Assembly: GCA_963854835.1 (NCBI GenBank)
Contig: OY978526.1
Coordinates: forward strand, 37,672,501 to 37,736,500
Origin: Megamerina dolium
Taxonomy: Eukaryota > Arthropoda > Insecta > Diptera > Megamerinidae
Direction of reading: 5' to 3'
Length of the DNA stretch: 64,000 bases
Numbering within the stretch: position 1 is the first letter of the stretch; every line of letters starts with the position of its first letter. Shown here piece after piece: positions 48,472 through 60,889 of the stretch. The position numbers and the translations under genes were made by a program. The notes beneath the pieces were generated by a model that was given only the letters and a program-made list of their open reading frames with translations, was not told the DNA's origin and ran no database searches.

Positions 48472-51400
48472 GTGTCCTTAAGATCAGCTTCTGGAATGCA
48501 AACGGTATTAATAACCACAAAATTGAACTAAAGCATTTCTTAGATAGTAAAAATGTTGATGTAATGCTTCTAGCTGAAACACACCTTACAACCAAGTTCA
48601 ACTTCAATATACCAGGATACACATTCTATAGCACAAACCACCCTGACGGCGATGCACATGGTGGTAGAGGCATTCTTATTAGAAGCAGAATTAAACATTA
48701 TTCTTTTGAAGAATATTCAAGAAACTACTTACAAGCTACTTCAATATGTCTGCAATGCCTTAACAAAAATATAACACTTTCAGCTGTGTACTTTCCACCA
48801 CGATTTTCAATAACCGAAAATGTATTTAATGAATTCTTTGACAAGCTAGGAACGAGATTCTTGGCGGCTGGTGATTATAACGCCAAACATACCTATTGGG
48901 GCTCTCGTTTAATAAATCCTAAAGGAAGGCAACTGTATAACACTATAATAAATCCACAAAACATGCTCAATTTCGTGTCTCCTGGCCAGCCAACATATTG
49001 GCCAACAGACATCTCGAAAATTCCTGATTTGATTGATTTTGCAGTCGTTCGAAATCTTAATCGAAATATTGTCTCTGCCGAAATAATTTACGAACTATCC
49101 TCAGATCACTCTCCTGTATTATTTTATCTAAATGAACGCCCTCCATTGTCAAAACTACCATTTAGGCTGACATCCTCAAAAACAGATTGGATGAAATACA
49201 AAAAGTATATAAGTAGTCACATCAACACCAGTCCTGTAATCCAGTCTGAGATCGACATCGATGATAACCTAAACATCATCAATACCATGCTCACTACTGC
49301 CGCAATAGATTCAACCCCCTGTGATTACCAAAAACAAAAGAATGTTCGTATAGCCACCAACACCCAAATTGAAAAACTCGTTAATGAAAAGCGCCGGTGT
49401 AGAAGAGAATGGCGGACATGCCGGTCACCTGCATCAAAACAAAGACTTAAGTGTGCTGAAAGAGCTCTGAAAAAAGCATTCAAGCAGGATGAGGAATTTG
49501 AACAGCTAAAGTGTATCGAAAAGCTTTCCCTATGACTACCAAAACAAATTCGCTTTGGAACTCTTACAAAAAGCTGAAAACGCCACTTGATGCAGAATTT
49601 CCAATCAGAAATCATGTCGGAAATTGGTCACGCACTGAAGAAGAAAAAGCCAACACATTTGCTATACATTTATGTAATTTGTTCCAGCCCAAACCGCCCG
49701 CAAGCGACTTCCGAATACCTCCACATAGCACTGCAACTAGTGGCTTCACTCCCCTCAAAATATCATCCAAAGAAATCAACGAGATTATTAAGTACCAGCT
49801 TAATCCAAAGAAAGCTCCTGGTTTCGATGGCATCACATCAAAAATGCTAATTGAAATTCCAACGGCAGCTGTATTATTTTTAGTGGTTTTGTTTAATGCA
49901 ATGCTAAAACTAGGCTACTTTCCTAAAAAAATAAAAAAAATAAATATGTGGCACTTAAAGCCCCAAAGGACTCATTGGCCGAGCTTCTCTTCCATTACTG
50001 TTGTGCGTCTTATATTTGGACAGTATTAGAAGGGACCTACTTATTTTAGCCGGTTCCAAACGGCAGAACACTTGTGACATCACTTTTTCTGAGCTTTGTC
50101 ACAGAGTTCTTTAAGAAGCTTTTTCATGGCAAGTTGTTACTGTCGGAAGAATTGCCAATTGCTTGCCGACAGGTGGGTACCATTCGAAAGAAAAATCTTT
50201 TCGATATTAAATTTGTTATGCATCAGCCGGGGATTGAACCCACGACCTACAGATCAGAAGGCGAACACACTAACCACTGAGCTACGGCACCTACTTTCCT
50301 AACCAATGGAAAAAATCACAAGTAACAATGATCCTAAAGCCAGGAAAAGATAAAACATTGCCGTCATCTTATAGAACCATAAGCTTGCTACCATGTCTCT
50401 CAAAATTATTTGAAAAACTGCTGTTAGCCAAACTCAGACCTCATCTTGAAGAACGTGACATAATTCCTCACCACCAATTTGGATTTCGCGAAAAACATGG
50501 GACGATCGAGCAGGTCAACAGAATTACCAATGAGATACGGAAAGCATTTGAATACAAAGAGTATTGTTCAGCTATATTCTTCGATGTTACTCAGGCATTT
50601 GATAGAGTGCGGAATGAAGGGCTAAAGTATAAAATAAGAAAACTTCTACCAGAAAGCTCCCACCAAATACGAGAATCATACCTAGATAACCGTCGTTTTG
50701 TTGTAAAATATAAAGACTTTTCCACAGAAGAATTCAATATCAAAGCCGGAGTTACACAGGGTAGCGTTCTTGGCCCCATTCTATATGTATTATATACTTC
50801 CGATCCACCAACAGATGCACGGTTGTTGACATCTACATTTGCTGAAGATACTGCTATTCTAAGCCGTAATCGAAACCCAATTAAGGCATCCACAGATTTA
50901 GGGGAGCATTTAGTACTTGTTAAAAAATGGTTATCTAACTGGCGCATAAAAGTTAATGAGTCCAAATGTAAACATGTAACGTTCAGACTTAACAAAAGCA
51001 CATGCCCGACAGTTGCACTAAATAATATCGCCATAACTCATACAAATGAAGTCACCTACCTAGGGATACACTTAGATAGACGGCTTACATGGCGCAATCA
51101 CATCGAAGCAAAGAGAACTCAGATGAAATTAAAAGCTTCTTGTCTGCACTGGCACAAGGTCCTACTGTACAACAGCATAATAAAGCCAATTTGGAGTTAC
51201 GGAATTCAATTATGGGGGAACACTAGTAATAGCAATATTGAAATCATACAGAGATCTCAGTCTAAAATGTTAAGGATGATAACTGGTGCACCATGGTATA
51301 TTAGAAATGAATGTATACACAATGACTTAAATATCCCAATGGTAGAAATTGCAGTTAAAAATACTAGACAAAAATATACTAGAAGATTACTAAGACATCC

Positions 51401-51479
51401 AAACACACTAGCAAGAACTTTGCTCAATACCTGTTATTCATCGCGCCTTCGGAGAAAGGACCTGCCAGCCTTCCAATAA
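48468..51479 (+). pseudogene. LINE ORF2, endonuclease plus reverse transcriptase, disrupted
   Basis: 48468-49535 codes for an apurinic-type endonuclease: FWNANGI, LLAETHLT, AGDYNAKHTYWG and SSDHSPVLF keep the expected catalytic N, E, D/N and D/H residues. At about 49525 one base is lost and the frame continues at 49511-49920 (NSLWNSYKKLKTP, KKAPGFDGIT). A SINE then interrupts it; the frame resumes in the same phase at about 50303. The RT motifs follow: SYRTISLLPCLSKLFEKLL, FGFREKHGT, FFDVTQAFDRV, GVTQGSVLGPILY, then FAEDTAI and YLGIHLDRRLTW. The catalytic F-A-D-D has become F-A-E-D. Without the frameshift and insertion the protein would be about 880 residues, normal for jockey-type elements. 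No RNase H follows. Confidence 0.9.
49927..50290 (-). repeat. tRNA-derived SINE inserted in the LINE, with target duplication
   Basis: It is flanked by a 12-bp direct repeat CTACTTTCCTAA (49915-49926 and 50291-50302). The minus strand reads head gtgccgtagctcagtggtta, B box GGTTCAATCC (50231-50240) and A box (50274-50284), then the body, and a tail of T-rich ATTT type. This copy defines both edges of the family: about 364 bp including tail. The frame on both sides of the insertion is the same LINE ORF2 frame. Confidence 0.93.
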
Positions 51480-51620
51480 AAAGAAGAGCATCGTACAAAA
51501 AACATTGCTCCAGATAATAAGGAGCTACTGTTGTCGAATTAGATTAAGATTTTAAAACTTATTGTTAGATTCTTTAGGAATAGATTCAATAAATAAAAAA
51601 AATGTATAATAAAAAAAATA

Positions 51621-52340
51621 ATAAAAATTTTCTCACAAAATTGTTGACGGATAACCGAAAACTTCTGATTTAATTTATTTGTCAATATTCTAAATAACGT
51701 TGCCACATTGTTTAGATTCAAATGTTGAATGTAAATTAATTTTGTAAGTTGTATGCTTCTTCTTTAAAAAGATGGATTTTCTCATATGCTCATTAACATT
51801 CAACACTTCCGGTTCTCCCCGGGTTGCGTTATCCCGCGGAAAGACATCACCTCACAATTTCGTAAATTTTGGTCGATCGTTTGACCAGGCTGAAGCAGCG
51901 CGTCATGGCTACTCAGCTTCGCTACTTTCGCTGCATATTGTACCGCACGTTATTCATTTCTCATCGCCGATGACCACTCATTTCATAAGTTATCTGTACA
52001 TCTTTGCATCTTTGGCATTGAAATCTCCAAAACGAAATCATTTAAACCAACGTTTGCCACATGTATTGATGTGGCATAACGTCCATCAACTTTATAACTT
52101 GACTGCGTCGAATTTTTGCCTGTATGAAAATAAAATTAAAAAACCACAGACTTCCTCATTAGAAATGTACATTTTCAAGCACGAATAACTTTTCAACCGT
52201 TACATCGTTTCACGCACTTTCATTACAAGAAATATTCTCTTAAATGTCACGTTTTAAACGCAGTGTAATATGGCGTGCCGCCAAAATGAAAATCACACTT
52301 ACCTCTCACAAAAAAGTATGTACTCGTATGTATGTATGTA
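51621..52340. other. Intergenic region
   Basis: A plus-strand frame at 51772-52188 has no domain or splice support. Its text (GCTACTTTCGCTGC and similar) resembles decayed repeat more than gene. Nothing can be called. Confidence 0.35.
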
Positions 52341-52348
52341 TGTATGTG

Positions 52349-52629
52349 TTGGACAGCATTAGAAGGAACCTACTTATATTAGCCGGTTCCGAACGGCAGA
52401 ACTCTTGTGACATCACTTTAACTTAGTTTTTTGTCACAGAGATCTTTTAAGAAGCACTTTTGGCAAATTTTTACTGCCGGAAAAATTTCCAATTCTTGCC
52501 GGCAGGTGGGTACTGTTCGAAAGAAAAATCTTTTCGATATTAAATTTTGTTATGCTTCAGCCGGAGATTGAACCCACGACCTACAGATCAGAAGGCCAAC
52601 ACACTAACCACTGAGCTACGGCACCCACT
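52349..52629 (-). repeat. tRNA-derived SINE, 3'-truncated
   Basis: The minus strand has the full tRNA-like head (gggtgccgtagctcagtggt, B box 'gggttcaatctc') and body to 'ggttccttctaatgctgtcc'. The 3' end with the ATTT tail is missing. Confidence 0.8.
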
Positions 52630-53021
52630 AATCGCAATATAATTTATGACAATATGCGTCAAAGATTAACTTATGATTGAAAATTGAAAATTACGAATTA
52701 AATCAAGTATATTTTTAAGATTTACTTTATATAGAATTTGACAATATTTAACTATTCTCACTTACTTTAATGATTGATATATAAATTTGCAAATATTGCG
52801 GCACACAGCTATATACACTACGATTGAAAATTGAAAGTACAACTTCCAAACTGTATTTACAATAGAATCTGTTTTTGGCAAAAAATAAAATATAAAATAA
52901 TAATAATAATAATAGTAAAACACAAACAAAACAAGCAAATGAACTGTTGCCATGAGAAATTTTTACAAGCATGTAAGTATATTCAGGAATGTATTGTATT
53001 TCATCTGAAAATGTAGCTCCA

Positions 53022-54349
53022 TTAATAGTAACCAAAGGAAATATCATGTAAAGGTTGAGCATTTCCTTGAGGCAAGGCATAGTCACGGGCCAATTGATCC
53101 AACAAACTGCCTCCGCCGCCACCACCACTGCTACTACTTCTACCTTGAGATTGATAACGAGGTTGTTGAATAGCAGAGGGCTGCTCAACAGGTCGAGCCT
53201 GTGGTGAGGGTCCAAACTGAACGGGCTCGAAATGAGGACGACCACCAGAAGCAGGTCCTAAAAAGCCCTGGGCACGAGCACTTGTCGGAGAAGGACTAGC
53301 TGGAGCGGGAGCATAAACTGGGCGTGAGATACGCACATTTGATGGTGTATCGCCAAAGGACTGCGTAAAATAAAGAGGATATTTAATTAGTCTCACATTT
53401 GTATTAAGATTCCTATTAAAGCATACTTGTGATTGCGAGTAGTCTGGTTCAGGACGTGCATTCCGCTGCAGCGGTGAGTACAAAACATCAGTTGAACGTT
53501 GTCCACCAGAAATATGTTGTATTCTTGGTGGCACTGGTGCTGCCGATTGCTGTTGCGGTATATACTGTGGCCTCTGTGGTGGTTCCGGCTCAGATTCTTC
53601 ATCTTCGTATTGTATATACTGTGGTTGCAATCGTGGCTGTGGTGGTGCAGGTGCCGATGATGGACGTACCTGTGGTTGTGGCCGTTGTACCCGCTGCATA
53701 GCAATTATTAAATTCGAATATAATTCCAATAAGTGATAGACAACGTTATATACATACATAGGGTCTGTGAGGACGCAGTGGCTCATCCTCATAATCGGGT
53801 GCCTCCTTCACAGTTTCGTCAACTAATGTAGGTGGTGCTACAGTTATACCCTCACCCGATGGTTGGAATCCATATTTATTAGCACCGTATTCTACAACAC
53901 GTACTTTTCCAGTCTCATCCACGTAACCATATTTGCCCTTAACTTCACCTGTGGCCAATTTTGTTTCAATTTTGAATGAACCATCACCACCTTCGTAGCC
54001 ATAAGTGTATGAGCCATCTTCATTGTGTCTATAATTATAATGAAGGAGCAACTAGATATTGTAAATGCACAACAAATCGTATTAAAAGAAGCTATATATA
54101 CTTGTTGATCTGCTTCAAAATGGCTACCGGAGTTGGTCTTGCTGATTCTACATGTCCTGAATTTGGACGCAGTCTTATTGGTGCTGGACGGGGAGCATTC
54201 TCTTGGTAGTCCTGATAATCTTGACCCGTAGCTAACGCAGCCAAGAATGTTAGAAATAATACTCTGTGAAACTGGAAAGAAAACGAATGGTTAAAATCAA
54301 AGAGCAATTGCCTGTTGCTTCTTCACACTTGAGCTTTTAATAACCTCAT
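53022..54349 (-). CDS. Cpr97Ea: RR-1 cuticle protein, Cpr97Ea-like
   Basis: Five exons join in phase: 54349-54329, 54271-54102, 54028-53758, 53693-53427, 53360-53022; 355 residues. Order: a start MRLLKAQ on a 21-nt exon, then a hydrophobic signal core (VLFLTFLAALATG), a QDYQDYQ linker, and the chitin-binding R&R domain (about residues 64-125: GSYTYGYEGGDGSFKIETKL, then YGYVDETGKVRVVEYGANKYGFQP). A long Pro/Gln-rich middle and a poly-Gly stretch follow, then a conserved C-terminus LLDQLARDYALPQGN...ISFGYY. Known for the family: the R&R domain binds chitin in the cuticle. The name rests on the domain, the C-terminal motif and nearness to spaetzle (recalled synteny). An alternative start, MKDE with a poor GTTATT donor, is less likely. 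All other introns are short with normal sites. Confidence 0.9.
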
Positions 54350-54540
54350 CCTTCATAGTTCGTTCATGTAATTGAGGGTTAAAATAGGTATAAGTACTGT
54401 AAGTAGATGCACTGAATTCACTTTCGCTTTCGCTTAGACTCGCTGTCAGTAAAACAACTTGAAAATGCAGTTTAATTATGTTGTTATATTATTGTGAATT
54501 CCCAACGGAAGCCACTTCAAGTTCGTTGTGCAATACTATA

Positions 54541-54547
54541 TTATATA
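54541..54547 (-). promoter_or_regulatory. Cpr97Ea: Candidate TATA box of the cuticle gene
   Basis: TATATAA on the minus strand, about 195 nt upstream of the chosen ATG. A TCAGTG initiator-like word lies further downstream near 54413. Either could mark the start; no transcript data. Confidence 0.3.
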
Positions 54548-54559
54548 GTATATGAAAAT

Positions 54560-55940
54560 TATATGATCATATTTATTTAATAAGATCATGCAAATAGTGA
54601 AAGTGGAAAGAAGAAGATTATGGCACTGATACTTTTATTTATAAATATAATATACAATAACTATATATGTATAAATAGTATATATGTATGTATATTGATG
54701 TGAAGAAATGTGTAAAAATTATGGTGACAAAGGGACACAAATTATTGATAAATGGGGGTATTCTTTACGTCCTTCATGAGCTTTTACAGAAACGCGAAAA
54801 CTTTGAAATCTACAAAGAACTTTATCATCATACCATAGTATAATTGGTTGTATAATCACGAGTATTCGAGAAAATATTTCGCTGATTTGATCATTGTTTT
54901 GCAAAATCACACCATTTAGTGTCCAATTGCATCCATTTCTTCATGCTTCGATTTTTACCAGCCCTGCTCTCTATAACATTCTTGAATTTCGAGCAATCAA
55001 TGCTGCTTGACAATGACAATTGATGTCTGAGTTGATCGTGACATGCACAGCTTTTCTTATATAAAATTCTATGATAATTTTAGTTAAAAAGACGTATAAA
55101 ATAAGGGAGTAGCCCTTCTAGATGAAAAAATTACACTCAGCCTTATTTGGAAATGAGGAAATATTTAAGCTATAATAGTACTTGTATACAAATTGTGTGT
55201 ATGTATAGATGTTCTCTGGATTTTATAATGTGTCAAATCCAATGTTCGTTCAAAAATATAAATGAATCATTATTCAATGATTGTACTTTGTTGAAATACC
55301 GTAAAACTAAGTGTAGTAAATTCAAAGTAAAGTGCAAGAGCTTTAGTTTGTTTAGAGACCAAAAGTATGGGTCAACAGTCAATTTGCAAAAATTTGCGAT
55401 TGTCATCTTAAATAGTTGCATAATAAGTTCATTCGTCCAATTGAAATTTTTCATTTGTAGCATTATCCTTCCACCCATTATTCATAACGGGGTTCATGCG
55501 CTATGAGGAATATTCATATTAGGACATTGCTCTTTTAGTTGTTTCGAATTTAAAATAAAATTTAAAGAAAAACGTCAGCTAACATATTAATATCAGGTCT
55601 ATCTCTCTAATTTTCATTTTTCTGAATTCCAATTACATTATACGTATTGTATCATGACAGCGGTCTTATAATGTCACTGATGGTAGTGTGAGATTGAGCT
55701 GCTACAAATACAAATACTAAAACAAATACAAATTGAAAAGCTTTCACTCATACATATTTGTATTCCGATCGATATTGATGTATGAATGTATGAATGTATG
55801 CAATTATTTATCACAAAATCCGCCACGGGTTCATATAGTATGACAGGGCATAAAACATGACAATGTGAAAAAGCTTTAAACTACTCTCCATCCCGCGACA
55901 CATTTTAAAATACCAGCTCCGACAATACACTACCCTAATA
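54560..55940. other. Intergenic AT-rich region
   Basis: No gene recognised. Frames such as 55147-55506 (+) lack any support. Confidence 0.4.
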
Positions 55941-55947
55941 CAGTATT

Positions 55948-56445
55948 TACTACAGTGTGTTTTTTAACATCATCATGCCTGTCCTAACATATGGCGCTGA
56001 ATCCTGGACAATTTCCACCTCGGATGAGCGAATGCTTGGAGTTTTCGAGAGAAAAGTCCTACGCAAGATCTTTGGACCTATTTGCGTTGGTGGCGAGTAC
56101 CGAATAAGGTACAACCATGAGCTGTACGAGCTGTACGAGCTGTATGCCGATATTGACATAGTAAAGCGCATCGAAATCCAGCGGCTGCGCTGGCTAGGTC
56201 ATGTCGAGCGAATGGAAGAACACGCTCCAGCTAAGAAGGTGTTATATTCGGAACCCGCTGGAGGACGGCGCAGAAGAGGAAGACCAAACCTTCGGTGGAA
56301 AGACCAAGTACTGGAGAACCTGACGGCGCTTGGAATTTCTAACTGGCGCCAGCTAGCGAAGAACAGAGATGGCTGGCGAAGCATGTTATTTTCGGCCTAA
56401 ATCGATATTCGGTTGTTATGGCCACATAAGTAAGTAAATAAGTGT
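55948..56445 (+). pseudogene. RTE-type LINE 3' end, 5'-truncated
   Basis: One open frame reads PVLTYGAESWTISTSDERML, then FERKVLRKIFGPI, IEIQRLRWLGHVERMEEHAP, GRRRRGRPNLRW and NWRQLAKNRDGW to a stop at 56400. This is the C-terminal part of RTE-clade RT proteins. There is a small in-frame duplication (ELYELYELY). The element ends in 'taagtaagtaaataagtg', a short tandem tail as typical for RTE. The 5' part is missing. Confidence 0.85.
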
Positions 56446-57960
56446 TTTTTAACGAACATTTTCCAATATGGTGAAACTCTGACATTATGACAATTAATAG
56501 GACCCATTATATCGCATTTTTATTAATTATTGTTTGGTATTTCATACTGCAAAGGCCTCAATGTACACAGAGTTTCTAAATTGTAAAATTTCCATAATCA
56601 ATGTCCAGTAAGATTATGTTTTACCCTCGCATTGCGTTCAGTGATGAGGCTCACTTGTGACTTTGTGAATAAAACTCTCGAATACATCTATTGAAGGAAG
56701 TATTGAATTATAAAATAACCTTCGGGAATGCATACACTGACTTCCAACATTAAATAACTTGACGCCTCCGGAAACATTTTTGTAAGATTACCTGAGGCAT
56801 TGATTTAGCCAACAATTCGATCGAAAAAATGTTGCTCCTGGATGATCATCCGAAATAATTTTACATTATTATTGTAATAAAACTATCTATCGATTATAAA
56901 CAAATATTCTCATTTCCCTAAGACTTGTGTGTTTTATTTCAATATACTTAAAGAAACACCCTGTTTCTAGATGATCGTACAATATATCATTATTAATACA
57001 ATAGAAATTTTATTGCAGTTCCAAATCAAACCAGATTCTGATAAAGCTACCCATAGTAGTGCACAAAAATTACACAATTGCTTAGTAATGGCAGTATACA
57101 ATTGTATCTATGTGGCAAACGTCTGATACTGATTTGAAGTCAATGTGGTTTGGTAGACCAATTAACATTAATACCATTTAAGGCAGCAATAACGAACATG
57201 TATGCAAGCGGATAACTTGCTGTTATAGTCCGCCAAACCATACTTACACTAGCGCCACATAGTATGGCATCACACATACAAAATCTCACGGTATTATAAA
57301 TAAATACTTAGCACCCTTCCCGCTGTATAAGGCGAAAAGTTAAACCGGTTTATTAGATGATTTCATTGCTTGCAAACGCCAAACGACAAGTAATCCAGTT
57401 TGAAAACTGTATCAACTACTTCGTTAACGGTATAAGGAAAGGAATCGATGAATTTGCGTACATTTGTGGCACAGTTAATTCGAGTGCATTCGTTTTATAG
57501 GTACTTTGCTACATACTATGTAGTAAGTGATGTAATTTGCGTTCGATTAATCGCAGCATATACAATATACTTGCATATACATATATGTGGCTTCGCTGCT
57601 TACACACAAACTCACACACACACACACACACAAACCATTCAACTTTAACCTTTTACATTAGTTGATTTATAAGTATACATATATGTGTTTTGATTTTAGT
57701 AGGAAAATGATTATATTTCCCCTTTCAACATACCACATCCATTGTTGGAAACTGTTTATGAGTTATTTTTAAATTACTTTGTTGCTCAGCACATATACAC
57801 CTATATGTATATAGACAATAGAGTTATTGTCGAAAATACTTGATATCCTTTTTTGAAATCGTATGACCTTCGAGCCACCCACCGGATTTTAATGTAGTTG
57901 ATTTAATTAAGTGATACGTATTATTATAGTAATAATACCTATTATTTGTCTATTGAAAAT
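56446..57960. other. Intergenic region
   Basis: No gene recognised. A (AC)n run lies at 57612-57633. Confidence 0.4.
57612..57633. repeat. (AC)n microsatellite
   Basis: About 10-11 CA units. Confidence 0.9.
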
Positions 57961-57970
57961 TTTATTATAG

Positions 57971-58187
57971 CGTTATGAGTGGTGTCGCGACCATACTCCC
58001 AATGTCTTCGAATAAATGCCCGTTTCAACTGAACCGCTGCAAAGTGGTTATTTCTTTTTTATACCGCATACCACAAGTGACTCGCAAATTTGTGGCTTTG
58101 TCGAATCGTAGAGTTGGTGTTGGTGCAACCAAAGACAACGATCTTACCAACCGGCCGATCAGTCAACAGCGAACCACCAACCATATG
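57971..58187 (+). CDS. Candidate coding exon of an unidentified plus-strand gene
   Basis: Bounded by a pyrimidine-poor ...TTTATTATAG acceptor and a good GTAAGT donor. One frame is open throughout (MSGVATILPMSSNKCPFQLN, then QVTRKFVALSNRRVGVGATK and so on). A stop (TAA) appears immediately past the donor, as expected for a real exon edge. An ATG at 57975 could be the start. Alternatively the upstream frame at 57448 (MNLRTFVAQLIRVHSFY) could join through a GTACTT donor in matching phase. No domain was recognised and no partner exon downstream was found in the window. Confidence 0.4.
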
Positions 58188-60880
58188 TAAGTACATTATA
58201 TGTACTACCACCATCATCAATGAAAGCAAGAGCATAAGCAAATCTTGAATGAGCAATATTGTCTAATAAATAAGTGAGCTTAAAAGCATGCCTTCAGACA
58301 ATCTTGAATATTAACGTTTCTCTATTTTTTCGATTTTTCTTTAGAATTTTCTTTGAAAGCGACTGATTTCTCATTCGACTTTTTCTTTTTAGTTGCTATG
58401 TATTTCACCTTGTTTTCCAATCCAGAAGCTTATACATTTCTATTATAGAGCAATAACTTCCTTATTGTAAAGTGGTTTTTGAATTTTAATTAACATAGAA
58501 TACGACAAACTGTATCAATTGTCACTTAATGAATCATAACATAAAATAGCTGTTCGTTTCGTGCTGATTTGCTGTAAATATCGTATATAGTATGTATGGA
58601 CATAGATGTTTTGTTTTGTTACAAAAACATGTTCCATTGAGGTGGTTAGAATAAAAATGTTAATCAGCACACCGAAAAGTCCTGCATTATCAAGGTAAAG
58701 TAAAGTTAGGTTGATTTTAGGTCGATCTCAGAATGCTACTTCAAGGTTTTCGGGATTTTTGTAATTTTTTAGTCCAAACTATTTCTAAAGATTATAAGTG
58801 CTAAATTCGAAAAAGATCAATTAACACCGAAGAAATTTGCTCTTGAAATCACAAAGAACAAAAATCTTGGTATACTTAACGATATAACGATAACGATATG
58901 TTCTCATAGAGTCTACTATTAGTTACCGTACTCCCTATCATCCTGTGTCATCAGTGCTCTTCTAACATTCGTCTGAAGTAGGTCTGACCTGGTTTGAATA
59001 TTCACCTATTGTTGTATCTTTTAGAGTATATGTTAATTAATTATGGTAGAATTGATACAAAAAGTATAAATAGTAAATTTATGTAAAATTTTATATCGCA
59101 AAATCAACCGTTTCTTTTTTTCCAGTGTAAGTTAGGATATACGAATTCCCATATTCTTTTAATATAGTGGTTGTAAACTGTGCTCCAAGTTGTAGAAGTT
59201 TAAAACATCAATTAGTTGCGGCACGTTTTTTTGCTTATTCCTCCAACAGAAATAATGTAGCAAATAGTAACCCTAGAAGAGTTCGGAGTTCTCCTTAACT
59301 AAGTCTTAGAACAGTGTTAGCTCTTACTTGGCTTACTTTCCAGCAGCAAAATTTCTTCTATATTTAGTTGGTATTTTGATAGATTTGAATATTATCAAAT
59401 TCTCTTAAAGTAAAGAAAGGTGAGGCATACACCTAAATTGTGCATTAATGGTGACATTAGTTGAAACCATAAAATTATTTGAAAATAGGTATAATAAAAA
59501 ATCTTTATGGAGTGATACATATGTAAATATGTATGTATTGATTTTCACAAATATTTTATTATAAGATGAATATCTAAAACTAAGTGTAGCTAATGTGGAA
59601 CAAATGGAAATCTCATAACTCAAATGAATTATGTGTTCGTATGGAAACATTTAATTAAACATTGAACTACAAAGCATTACGAAAACAAATGTTAAATTAT
59701 TTGGGAAAAATATGAAAATAGTTAATTAACATGCGAATAGTATATACTTTTATAACGAGAAAACGAAATGCCCTTGAAAATGTTAAATTCCAATGCTTTA
59801 CCACCTTGGAAGGCCGCCCGCTGCTAATGGCGTCGCGCAATTCATAAATTGCGTTAAGCATTAAAGTCTGACTGTATTAAAAAAAAAGATTTAATTGCGA
59901 AGCCAACAAAATACCAATTAACAATGAGCTGCAATAACGCACACGTTTTTTTCTCTTTTTTTTTTTTTCTTTTTCAATTTATCATAATTGTTCTCGATTT
60001 ATGGTATCTATGTACACATACTCGTAGGTACATAAATATGCATCAACGCAAACTAACACCGCATAAGAATGGAACGAAGACAATAAATAAATACCATGGT
60101 AGTGATATGATTCATTATGCAGTTGAGAGTTATGAGTATTGAAATGAGTAAGCATTAATTTGGGTTATTGTACGACACAGAGCACTCACTTGTATTATAA
60201 TGTACTCGTATAGACATAATATTGAAAAAAAATAGGATTTCGATTCTTTTTGTCAATTTTTGAATGAAATTTTCCTTTATTGAAAATCAATTTGTATCAA
60301 GTACATATTACTCATTGTTATGTATGACATAGTAGTCGGAGAGCCCAGAGTCTGAGCTATACGGTACATGTATCAATAATGCCCAACCAAGGTCATGAAG
60401 TCTTTTGGCGAGTCATCAAAGTGGTGCACGGCAAATAAATTAAGTCTACCATATAGTCTGGCTAGGCGTTCTAGTTTATTATAGCATCCAACAAGAACAA
60501 CAAATAATGATATTGCCAACTATGTCAGCATTCAAACTTTTATAAACGAAATACGCAAATACGTAAAAATATTTCGGATACACCAGATAAGAAATTTAGT
60601 TGTAAAAGCGGAAGAAAAAGGATGCTAAAAGCAACAGTCGCACTCAATTCTTGCAAATAAGGCCATAGCACAAATCTGGGGTATGAGTCCAAAAACCGCA
60701 CCTCGGCTCTGTCAATTATATTGTATGGTATGGTCTTCTATAAATCTTTAAACATCGAGGATAAAGTTCAAAAAAGTGTGCGATGTTGATGACGGCCGGT
60801 CTAAGAACTACTGCATCTCCACTAACTACAGCATCTCCACACCATGCTTTGACAATCAATCCTTAACCCATATTCCCTCA
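58188..60880. other. Intergenic or intronic AT-rich region
   Basis: No gene or known repeat recognised. It may be an intron of the gene represented by 57971-58187. Confidence 0.4.
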
Positions 60881-60889
60881 ATTGATGAA

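Larger units (their letters stand above)
46900..51620 (+). mobile_element. Jockey-clade non-LTR retrotransposon, split by a SINE
   Basis: It has two overlapping ORFs (gag-like, then endonuclease plus RT) and ends in an A-rich tail near 51600. The exact 5' end is uncertain; no target duplication was identified. It was invaded by a SINE at 49927-50290 and also carries a frameshift near 49525, so it is no longer autonomous. Sequence between the lesions is otherwise well preserved, so the copy is fairly young. Confidence 0.9.

Noticed and set aside
50216..50290. tRNA gene candidate with A and B boxes
   Set aside because: It is the head of a SINE with a long non-tRNA body and recurs in several copies; the acceptor stem is not intact.
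54092..54307. Start of the cuticle protein at a TTG upstream of the signal core
   Set aside because: That start lies inside a 57-nt intron; an ATG on a 21-nt exon at 54349 splices in phase and is more likely.
55147..55506. 119-residue plus-strand ORF
   Set aside because: No domain, splice context or gene-like composition; AT-rich chance frame.
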